Part shown: positions 7,127 through 12,890 of the stretch, piece after piece
Position numbering within the stretch: position 1 is the first letter of the stretch
How the letters are laid out: the number at the start of each line of letters is the position of its first letter
NCBI GenBank assembly: GCA_002329525.1
Contig: DCTI01000103.1
Span: 1-12,890 of the forward strand
Source: Negativicutes bacterium UBA1444
GTDB taxonomy: Bacteria; Bacillota; Negativicutes; UBA1444
Length of the DNA: 12,890 nt
Direction: 5' to 3'
Translations under genes and position numbers: made by a program
Notes under the pieces: generated by a model
Told to the model about the DNA's origin: nothing
Database searches by the model: none
The model's input: the letters and a program-made list of their open reading frames with translations, nothing else

Positions 7127-8311
7127 TTGGACAAAACACTGTTGCTGGTAGATGATGAAGCGAATATCCTGAAAGCGTTGCAGCGAATTTTTTCGCCGCT
7201 TGGCTATCAGGTGCACACGGCTGACAGCGGGGAACGTGGACTGGAGATCCTGCGGCAGGGAAAAGTGGACCTGGTGATCAGCGATATGCGTATGCCCGGA
7301 ATGAATGGTCACGAGTTCTTGAAACAGGTACGCGCGATCAGTCCGACCACCATGCGGGCTATTCTCAGCGGATTCGCCGAAGGCAAGGATGTGATCGGCT
7401 GCCTGCGGGACGGCTCGGCCCGCATGTACATTCTCAAACCATGGGACAATGAGTTGCTGGTGCGGGAAGTGGAAAAACTGCTACAGTTGGGGGACTTGTT
7501 TTCCCGCCGGCAATTGCTCGAAGTATTCAATAATCTGCGGGATTTGCCGACCATGCCGGACATGTACGGACGTTTGTGCGCAATGGTGGAACGGGAGGCA
7601 AGTCTGGACGAAATTGCCCAACAGATTGAACATGATCAGACGATCGCCGCAAAACTTTTGCAAGTCGCCAATTCCGTCTATTACAACATGAGTACGGGTT
7701 CGGTCCGCCAAGCTATCGTATATATGGGGTTGACCAATCTGAAGACGATTGTGCTGGGGCTTTCGGTATTGAAACAATTGGACGGACTGCATGGCGGATT
7801 CTTCTCCAAAGATGTCCTGTGGGATCATGCAGACCGGGTGAATCGATTGGCACATTTGCTGTTTGAACGCTGCCTGGGGCGACAGATGAAGGAAAACGAG
7901 GCCACGGCAGGGTTGCTGCACGATATTGGCCGGATTTTGTTGATCAAGGATTACACGCAACCTTACTCCGGCGTGTATCGGTCGGTTTTTCAGAACCGGG
8001 AGGCCACGTTTCGGGACACGGAACGTAGCCTGATGGGAATTTCCCATGACGAGGTGGGCGGATTTTTATTGAACTGGTGGAGCTTGCCCCATCCGATCGT
8101 GGAGGCGGCAATGTTTCATCATGATCCTTTGAACGAAGCGATTATTCATCGTGAAGTGGTGGCCGCCGTTCATATCGCCGATTATTTCGCCTGGAAGCAA
8201 AAGAAGTCCTTAACGCTTCCCCGACTACACGCGGGTGCGTTTGCAATTCTGGGAACGGACGAACAGTTTTGCGCCGACTGGCTGCTTAAGGCCGATGGCG
8301 ATATGAAATGA
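7127..8311 (+). CDS. Response regulator with receiver and HDOD domains
   Basis: The gene encodes 394 aa. The receiver domain (about 3-120) has the acidic pair D9-D10, the phosphorylation site D53 in ISDMRMPG, S81 and K104 followed by P. The HDOD domain (about 130-330) opens with LRDLPTMPDMYGRLCAMVER and includes IEHDQTIAAKLLQVANSVYY (167-186), which is typical of the family. It also keeps a set of HD-phosphohydrolase-like residues: H234, H265-D266 in GLLHDIGR, H308, H331-H332 and D352. There is no GYP motif, so this is not an HD-GYP phosphodiesterase. HDOD proteins usually act as signalling or scaffold modules. No histidine kinase gene lies nearby. The start is TTG at 7127, with GGGAG at 7113-7117 nine nt upstream. 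The stop overlaps the ribosome site of the next gene. Confidence 0.9.
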   Translation: MDKTLLLVDDEANILKALQRIFSPLGYQVHTADSGERGLEILRQGKVDLVISDMRMPGMNGHEFLKQVRAISPTTMRAILSGFAEGKDVIGCLRDGSARMYILKPWDNELLVREVEKLLQLGDLFSRRQLLEVFNNLRDLPTMPDMYGRLCAMVEREASLDEIAQQIEHDQTIAAKLLQVANSVYYNMSTGSVRQAIVYMGLTNLKTIVLGLSVLKQLDGLHGGFFSKDVLWDHADRVNRLAHLLFERCLGRQMKENEATAGLLHDIGRILLIKDYTQPYSGVYRSVFQNREATFRDTERSLMGISHDEVGGFLLNWWSLPHPIVEAAMFHHDPLNEAIIHREVVAAVHIADYFAWKQKKSLTLPRLHAGAFAILGTDEQFCADWLLKADGDMK

Positions 8312-8318
8312 GGTGCGC

Positions 8319-9488
8319 ATGATTTCATTTGCCGAGGCTGCCCGCCGCCAACAGGATTATGTGGTGGCAATGCGGCGGCATTTTCATATGTACCCGGAAT
8401 TGGGCGGCGAGGAGTTTAGCACTCAGCGTACGATCGCAACCGAACTGGAAAAAATCGGCCTTGCGCCAAAGTTGACTGCCGGAACCGGGGTTGTCGCGGA
8501 TTTGGTTGGCGACAGTCCGGGGAAAATGGTGGCGTTACGGGCGGATATGGATGCGTTACCGATTCCCGACGGCAAAGCGGTTCCCTATCGATCGCGGAAT
8601 GCGGGAGTGTGCCATGCCTGTGGCCATGACGGGCATATGGCGATGTTGCTGGGCGCGGCCAGAGTATTGACGGAAATGCGTCGGACACTCGCCGGGACCG
8701 TTCGCTTCGTCTTCCAACCGTCCGAAGAAAAGTTCCCCAGCGGTGCGCTGGCGATGATCGCGGAAGGTGCCATGACCGGCGTAGACCATGTGTTGGGGGT
8801 CCATCTTTGGCAACCGCTGGAGTCTGGCGTGGCCGGCATATCCAGGGGAGTACTGATGGCTTCCCCTGACGAATTTACTATCACGGTGAAAGGAATGGGC
8901 GGACACGGTTCCATGCCTCAGGATACGGTTTGCGCCCTTTCCACTGGTGCCCAGATTGTCTGCGCAATGAACACCATTGTCGGACGCTCCCTGGATCCTC
9001 TGGAATCGGCAGTGATATCGCCCGGGCTGTTCCGGTCCGGCGAAGTGTTCAATGTCACGCCGGCGGAAGCGGTCATTAAGGGAACGATTCGCTCGTTCAA
9101 CGAGCGGGTCAGGGCCAGGGTCTGGGATCGTTTGGCCGAGATCTGTGATGGAATCTGTCGGGCGGCAGGGGCGACGTACAGTTTGGAAAAAATGCTGGGA
9201 CACCCGCCGGTTATCAATCATGGCGGCGTGGCCGCCATCGTGGCCGAGGCTGCCGCGGAAACGGTCGGGGTAGACCGGGTTCGGGAGATTTCGCCGGTGA
9301 TGGGCGGTGAGGACTTTGCCTATTTTCTGCAACAGGCGCCGGGAATGTTTCTGTTCCTTGGGATCGGCCAGACCGACCCGGGAGGAACCTTTCCGCATCA
9401 TCATCCGCAATTCGATATCGATGAAGCGGTCTTGACCACCGGCGTCGAGATTTTGGCCCGATCGACCTGCAAATTGCTGAACAGGTGA
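8319..9488 (+). CDS. M20 family amidohydrolase (hippurate / N-acyl-amino-acid hydrolase type)
   Basis: The gene encodes 389 aa, cytoplasmic. The M20D pattern is complete: HFHMYPELGGEEF (21-33), VALRADMDALPI (71-82), the metal-binding HACGHDGH (99-106, with C101 and H103), E136-E137 in PSEEKFPSGA, GVHLWQPLESG (160-170), the dimerisation-domain GGHGSMP (194-200), NVTPAEAVIKGTIRSF (245-260), GGEDFAYF (329-336) and H361/H362. These enzymes release amino acids from N-acyl, aryl or conjugated forms; the exact substrate cannot be read here. The start is ATG at 8319: GAGGTG at 8310-8315 overlaps the previous TGA (8309-8311) and serves it, which implies translational coupling. An in-frame GTG at 8313 lies within that ribosome site and is less likely. 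Its place between two HDOD genes is unusual for a peptidase-like enzyme. Confidence 0.92.
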   Translation: MISFAEAARRQQDYVVAMRRHFHMYPELGGEEFSTQRTIATELEKIGLAPKLTAGTGVVADLVGDSPGKMVALRADMDALPIPDGKAVPYRSRNAGVCHACGHDGHMAMLLGAARVLTEMRRTLAGTVRFVFQPSEEKFPSGALAMIAEGAMTGVDHVLGVHLWQPLESGVAGISRGVLMASPDEFTITVKGMGGHGSMPQDTVCALSTGAQIVCAMNTIVGRSLDPLESAVISPGLFRSGEVFNVTPAEAVIKGTIRSFNERVRARVWDRLAEICDGICRAAGATYSLEKMLGHPPVINHGGVAAIVAEAAAETVGVDRVREISPVMGGEDFAYFLQQAPGMFLFLGIGQTDPGGTFPHHHPQFDIDEAVLTTGVEILARSTCKLLNR

Positions 9489-9607
9489 TGACGGGGAATC
9501 CAGACCATTGGCGCCCCGGATTGCTAAAAAAGCAGGAGATTGCCGACGAAGAGGCGAACAGGTGAACTATTGGCGGTACTGTCGACAAATGCGGGGAGGG
9601 ATCGACT

Positions 9608-10825
9608 GTGGAAGTTCATGTCGCGCGTCAACCCATTTTCGATACGGAAAAAAAGGTGATTGGGTACGAACTCTTGTTCCGGAATGGGGAAGACGACTTC
9701 TTCCCGGGCATGGACGCTGACCAAGCGACGGCGGATGTGATCAACAGCAGCTTTTTCCTGAAAGTCGTTGATGACCTGACGGGTGGGAAAAAGGCGTTCA
9801 TTAATTTTTCTCCGCGATTTCTCAAACACGAAATGATGACGATGTTGCCCCCGCAATCGCTGGCCCTGGAACTTTCGGAAAACGGCGAAGTGGACGCAAC
9901 GGCGCTGGCTGCCTGTAAAAATCTGAAGGAACAAGGGTACATGGTTGTTCTTGATGACTTTCTCCTTCGCCAGCAATCCGACGTTTTGCTCCAGGTTGCG
10001 GATATGGTGAAAGTCGACTTTCTGAAAACGCAAGATGCCGAACGCCGCGATATTGCCCGCAAACTGGCGGGGACCCAGGTTGCACTGCTGGCGGAGAAGA
10101 TTGAAACCTATTACGATTTCAAACAGGCCAAAGAGATCGGGTATCGATTCTTCCAGGGATATTTCTTCGGCCGTCCGGAAGTCTTTTCTGGCCGGGATAT
10201 TCCAGGATACACGGTCAACTACCTGAATATGCTGCGTGAAGCCAGCCGCATCGACATCGATTTTGACAAGCTGGAGCAGATTTTCCGCCGCGACGTGGCC
10301 TTGTCGTTCAAAATGCTTAAATTTATCAATTCGGCTTTTTTTGGACTCCGCAACAAGGTTTCGTCGGTCAAGCAGGCTTTGGTACTGCTGGGACGCAAAG
10401 AGATCCTGAAATGGATTTCCCTGTTGGCGCTGCAGAACATGGCGCAGGACAAGCCGGATGAACTAGTCGTCCTGTCGCTGTGTCGGGCGCGATTCGGTGA
10501 ACTGCTGGCTTTCCAGCTCGGCTGGTCCAAAAAAAGCGACCAGGCATTTTTGGTGGGATTGTTCTCGTTGGTGGATGCAATGCTGGATCGACCGATGGTC
10601 GATATCCTCCGTGAATTACCGCTGGACGACGATATCACCGTGGCCTTGCTGCGGGGAGACAATGACTTGGGCCGGCTGCACGCGATGGCGAGGCATTATG
10701 AGAAGGCCGAATGGGACGATTTTTCCGAGGCGTCAAAACTGCTGGGCATTGCCGACAAGGATGTGGCAGAACTTTATCGACAGTCGGTGAGTTGGGCCCA
10801 GGGCCTGTTCAACTTGCTGGGGTAG
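9608..10825 (+). CDS. EAL-HDOD protein (YuxH/CdgJ type), likely c-di-GMP phosphodiesterase
   Basis: The gene encodes 405 aa. The EAL domain (about 1-195) starts with VARQPIFDTEKKVIGYELLF, typical of the YuxH group, with ELL in place of EAL. The catalytic positions known from active EAL enzymes appear kept: E21, N66, E88, D116-D117, K135, E166 in AEKIET and Q183 in FQGYFFG. The loop after the DD pair reads DDFLL instead of DDFG. The HDOD domain (about 205-380) includes LSFKMLKFINSAFFG (232-246) and lacks the His-Asp pair (GLFSLVDAML at 317-326), unlike the HDOD protein upstream. Such proteins affect motility and surface behaviour through c-di-GMP in other bacteria. The start is GTG at 9608, with GGGGAGGG at 9593-9600 seven nt upstream. 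It is the last gene of the plus-strand run, 119 nt after the amidohydrolase gene, with a strong terminator 8 nt after its stop. Confidence 0.9.
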   Translation: MEVHVARQPIFDTEKKVIGYELLFRNGEDDFFPGMDADQATADVINSSFFLKVVDDLTGGKKAFINFSPRFLKHEMMTMLPPQSLALELSENGEVDATALAACKNLKEQGYMVVLDDFLLRQQSDVLLQVADMVKVDFLKTQDAERRDIARKLAGTQVALLAEKIETYYDFKQAKEIGYRFFQGYFFGRPEVFSGRDIPGYTVNYLNMLREASRIDIDFDKLEQIFRRDVALSFKMLKFINSAFFGLRNKVSSVKQALVLLGRKEILKWISLLALQNMAQDKPDELVVLSLCRARFGELLAFQLGWSKKSDQAFLVGLFSLVDAMLDRPMVDILRELPLDDDITVALLRGDNDLGRLHAMARHYEKAEWDDFSEASKLLGIADKDVAELYRQSVSWAQGLFNLLG

Positions 10826-10833
10826 TTCTTGTG

Positions 10834-10864
10834 ATCCTTCTTTCGGTAGAAAGAAGGATTTTTT
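10834..10864 (+). terminator. Strong intrinsic terminator after the EAL-HDOD gene
   Basis: ATCCTTCTTTC (10834-10844) and GAAAGAAGGAT (10849-10859) form a perfect 11-bp stem with a GGTA loop, followed directly by a run of T to 10864. It ends the 6622-10825 transcription unit. Confidence 0.93.
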
Positions 10865-11105
10865 ACAATCACTATGGAAACTTAATGATACAAAATGGAA
10901 ACTGATGATTACATTGTTGGAATTATATTATTACAGTCGGTGCTTTTCTCGTAGAATAGTCGCATCAAAAAATTGGCTAGCCGACAGCGGCGGGCGACAA
11001 TTTCGATTCAGTAAACCGTGGTTGACCCACGAAAAATTGACCAGTTAATCCACCGTGACGGTGAAGGTAGAAGTTTGAGTTGCCTGACGCTGCTGGCCTC
11101 CACGT
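10865..11105. promoter_or_regulatory. Gene-free region upstream of the sigma-54 promoter
   Basis: This stretch has no supportable gene. Its first part (10865-10970) is AT-rich and carries ATGGAAACT twice, at 10874-10882 and 10895-10903, 21 bp apart. Further on are the palindrome GGCTAGCC (10975-10982), the inverted repeat CGTGG-TTGAC-CCACG (11017-11031) and the palindrome CACCGT-G-ACGGTG (11051-11063). The last two are centred about 108 and 75 bp before the predicted alanine dehydrogenase transcription start, a usual distance for activator sites of sigma-54 promoters. That role is inferred from position and symmetry only. Confidence 0.45.
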
Positions 11106-11121
11106 TGGCATGATTATTGCA
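11106..11121 (+). promoter_or_regulatory. Sigma-54 (-24/-12) promoter of ald
   Basis: TGGCATG-ATTA-TTGCA matches the consensus TGGCACG-N4-TTGCW in all but one position. The invariant GG (11107-11108) and GC (11119-11120) are separated by exactly 10 nt. The predicted start is near 11132, so the leader before the ATG at 11177 is about 45 nt. A sigma-54 promoter requires an AAA+ activator; the gene just after ald is a good candidate. Confidence 0.88.
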
Positions 11122-11176
11122 ACTATATTTTGTTGACGCAAAACTACCAAGCGTTGATGAAATGGAGGCAATCAGC

Positions 11177-12292
11177 ATGATTATTGGTGTGGCAAAAGAA
11201 ATCAAGAACAATGAAAACCGGGTGGCGTTGACGCCGGCGGGCGCCGAAGAGCTGCATAACGCCGGCCACAAGGTCTTGGTAGAATCTGGAGCCGGTCTTG
11301 GCAGTGGCTTTGCCGATGTGGCGTATGTGAATGCCGGCGCCGAAATGATCAGCGACAAGCAGAAGTTGTTTGACACGTCGGAAATGATCATGAAGGTGAA
11401 GGAACCGTTGCCGCCGGAGTACGGATTGTTCCACGCCGGCCAGATCCTGTTCACGTATCTGCATCTGGCACCGGAGCCGGAATTGACGGACGCGCTTCTG
11501 AAGGCAAAAGTGACCGGCATCGCTTACGAAACGATCGAAGCGGCCAACCGGAGTCTGCCGTTGCTGGTTCCGATGAGTGAAATCGCCGGCCGGATGGCGA
11601 CGCAAGTCGGCGCGCATTTCCTGGAAAAGCATGAAGGCGGTAAAGGGGTTCTGTTGGGAGGCGTTCCCGGAGTTGCGGCCGGACGTGTGGTCGTGGTCGG
11701 CGGCGGCATCGTCGGAACCAACGCTGTCCGTATCGCCCACGGCATGGGGGCCCGGGTAACAGTCATCGACAGTTCGGCGGACCGTTTGCGGCAGTTGGAT
11801 GATTTGTTCATGGGTCAGGTAGCAACAGTGATTTCCAACCGGTACAACATCGCGGCCTACACCCGGGAAGCCGATCTTGTGATCGGTGCCGTTTTGATTC
11901 ATGGCGCCAAAGCCCCCAAACTGGTGACTGAAAAAATGGTTCAGGCCATGGAACCGGGCTCCGTTATCGTGGATGTGGCAATCGACCAGGGCGGTTGCGT
12001 GGAAACATCCGATCATGTTACGACTCACAGCAACCCGACCTTTACCAAGCACGGCGTTATCCACTATGCGGTGGCCAACATGCCCGGCGCAGTGGCGCGA
12101 ACTTCAACCCTGGCACTGACCAATGTGACCATCCAATATGCACTGCAAATTGCCGGCCGTGGCTGGAAAGCAATGGCCGGGGAAAATCCGGGATTTGCCA
12201 AGGGCATCAATGTGACTGACGGAAAGTTAACCTATCAGGCGGTGGCCGAGGCGCTGAACCTTCCCTACACGCCGCTGCAAAACCTTCTGTAG
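11177..12292 (+). CDS. ald: Alanine dehydrogenase
   Basis: The gene encodes 371 aa, the normal length for Ald. It catalyses reversible NAD-dependent oxidative deamination of L-alanine to pyruvate and ammonia in the cytoplasm. The sequence begins with [20 protein letters not shown] (1-20). Residues known from solved Ald structures fall at their standard numbers: R15, K75 in KVKEPL, H96 in TYLHLAPE and D270. The nucleotide-binding loop is [13 protein letters not shown] (171-183), and [16 protein letters not shown] (296-311) is also typical. The start is ATG at 11177 with GGAGG at 11164-11168. The frame is open further upstream to 11117, but that would begin inside the -12 element of the promoter and before the transcript start. 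The sigma-54 promoter and the downstream ACT-domain regulator suggest induction by an amino acid. Confidence 0.97.
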   Translation: MIIGVAKEIKNNENRVALTPAGAEELHNAGHKVLVESGAGLGSGFADVAYVNAGAEMISDKQKLFDTSEMIMKVKEPLPPEYGLFHAGQILFTYLHLAPEPELTDALLKAKVTGIAYETIEAANRSLPLLVPMSEIAGRMATQVGAHFLEKHEGGKGVLLGGVPGVAAGRVVVVGGGIVGTNAVRIAHGMGARVTVIDSSADRLRQLDDLFMGQVATVISNRYNIAAYTREADLVIGAVLIHGAKAPKLVTEKMVQAMEPGSVIVDVAIDQGGCVETSDHVTTHSNPTFTKHGVIHYAVANMPGAVARTSTLALTNVTIQYALQIAGRGWKAMAGENPGFAKGINVTDGKLTYQAVAEALNLPYTPLQNLL

Positions 12293-12301
12293 GGATCTGG
12301 A

Positions 12302-12330
12302 GCGCGCCGCCGCAATTCAGGGAGGCGCGC
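12302..12330 (+). promoter_or_regulatory. Hairpin between ald and the regulator, covering part of its ribosome site
   Basis: GCGCGCC (12302-12308) pairs perfectly with GGCGCGC (12324-12330) across a 15-nt loop. The 3' arm contains the last two bases of the GGGAGG (12320-12325) that serves the ATG at 12335. There is no T-run, so it is not an intrinsic terminator. It could lower translation of the regulator relative to ald or protect the ald mRNA end; both are inference. Confidence 0.5.
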
Positions 12331-12334
12331 AGCC

Positions 12335-12890
12335 ATGCATACGATTCGCTTAAAATTGCCTAACGTCGACCGCGTAGGGCTGGTTCTGGATATTTCCCAT
12401 ACGCTCGTAAGCCGACAAATCAATATTGTATCCATGGAAGTAGAGCCCAATGTCACTTATCTGGAACTGGCAGCCATGCCGGAAACGGTGTGCCGGGAAG
12501 TGATATCGGCTCTTCTTTCCATTCCACAGATTTTGGATGTGGTTCCAATTGACCTAATGCCGCATCAGGTTCGCACCGAACAACTTAAAGCCGTGATGTC
12601 GGCGGTCAGCGACGGGATTGTAGCGATTGACGCCGCGGGAATCGTGACGCAATACAATCCGGCGGCGGAAACCATTCTGCATTTGCCGAGGGAACGAATC
12701 GTCGGTCGCCATCTGACTGCTTGCCTGCCGGCAGATATGCCGCTGCTGGATACTTTGCAGACAGGTTTTGCCTATAATAACCGGGAAATCGTGCTTGAAG
12801 CGACCAAGAGCCACTATCTGGCCAGCGGACGGCCGATCTTTGATCCTGCTGGACGTATTATCGGCGCAGTGGCCGTTTTAAAGGACATCA
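12335..12890 (+). CDS. ACT-PAS transcriptional regulator, TyrR-like, N-terminal part
   Basis: The frame is open from ATG at 12335 to the window edge (185 codons seen), with GGGAGG nine nt upstream. Residues 1 to about 75 form an ACT domain (MHTIRLKLPNVDRVGLVLDI at 1-20, then TLVSRQINIVSMEVE), the amino-acid-binding module of TyrR-type regulators. A PAS domain follows from about 87 (LKAVMSAVSDGIVAIDAAGI), then TQYNPAAETIL and a closing GAVAVLKDI. ACT-PAS-AAA+-HTH is the layout of TyrR-like sigma-54 activators. The AAA+ and HTH parts would lie beyond the edge, so that assignment is inferred from the N-terminus and from the sigma-54 promoter of the neighbour. It follows ald by 42 nt and is probably co-transcribed with it. 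Confidence 0.82.
   Translation, partial: MHTIRLKLPNVDRVGLVLDISHTLVSRQINIVSMEVEPNVTYLELAAMPETVCREVISALLSIPQILDVVPIDLMPHQVRTEQLKAVMSAVSDGIVAIDAAGIVTQYNPAAETILHLPRERIVGRHLTACLPADMPLLDTLQTGFAYNNREIVLEATKSHYLASGRPIFDPAGRIIGAVAVLKDI

Noticed and set aside
7127..8311. HD-GYP c-di-GMP phosphodiesterase
   Set aside because: An HDIG-like motif is present, but the GYP segment and its conserved surroundings are absent, and the N-terminal part of the domain matches HDOD.
8556..9410. Minus-strand open frame (284 codons) antisense to the amidohydrolase
   Set aside because: It overlaps a gene with a complete M20 motif set and encodes an Arg/His-rich sequence with no domain.
11117..11176. Upstream extension of alanine dehydrogenase by 20 codons
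   Set aside because: It would start inside the -12 element and before the predicted transcript start. The ATG at 11177 has GGAGG at the right distance and gives the standard 371-aa enzyme with standard residue numbering.
11144..12064. Minus-strand open frame (306 codons) antisense to ald
   Set aside because: It is explained by the high third-position GC of ald. No domain, ribosome site or promoter supports it.
1..12890. CRISPR array, tRNA, rRNA, insertion sequence or prophage genes
   Set aside because: No regularly spaced repeats, cloverleaf-like segments, transposase, integrase or phage structural genes were seen.

Overview
The window looks like the chromosome of a mid-to-high GC, low-redundancy anaerobe of the Firmicutes type. 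Intergenic gaps are short, Shine-Dalgarno sequences are strong (GGAGG, GAGGTG), GTG and TTG starts are frequent, and an alanine dehydrogenase gene with a -24/-12 (sigma-54) promoter is followed by an ACT-PAS regulator. A Negativicutes/Sporomusaceae-like host is my best guess. It rests on gene content and style, not on a marker gene, so it is only an inference. There are no rRNA, tRNA, CRISPR, insertion-sequence or phage genes in the window.

Layout. (1) 1-1503, plus strand: a single gene for a secreted right-handed beta-helix (pectate-lyase-superfamily) protein, with its own extended -10 promoter. (2) 6435-1513, minus strand: a three-gene operon encoding an MGDG-synthase/GT28-type glycosyltransferase, a PAS-PAS-GGDEF-EAL cyclic-di-GMP enzyme whose start overlaps the previous stop (TAATG), and an L-lactate permease 16 nt further on. 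This operon converges on the beta-helix gene with only 9 nt between the two stop codons. (3) 6448-6621: a divergent promoter region with hairpins and repeated CCGCCGCG boxes. (4) 6622-10825, plus strand: a YbjN-like protein, a receiver-HDOD response regulator, an M20 amidohydrolase and an EAL-HDOD protein, closed by a strong intrinsic terminator at 10834-10864. (5) 10865-11176: an AT-rich, gene-free regulatory region with palindromes and a canonical sigma-54 promoter. (6) 11177 to the end: alanine dehydrogenase, then the N-terminal ACT and PAS part of a TyrR-like, probably sigma-54-dependent, activator cut by the window edge.

How it fits together. Two themes recur. The first is signalling: three proteins in 8 kb carry GGDEF, EAL or HDOD domains, one in an operon with an envelope-type glycosyltransferase and a lactate transporter, two in an operon with a peptidase-like amidohydrolase. 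The second is uptake and use of small carbon and nitrogen compounds (lactate permease, amidohydrolase, alanine dehydrogenase). Lactate and alanine both feed pyruvate, so the window could link pyruvate-level nutrition to surface or motility decisions through c-di-GMP. That link is inference from gene order only. I found no clearly new multi-gene defence or mobile system. The less ordinary points are the gene combinations, the hairpins at gene borders, and the sigma-54 module.
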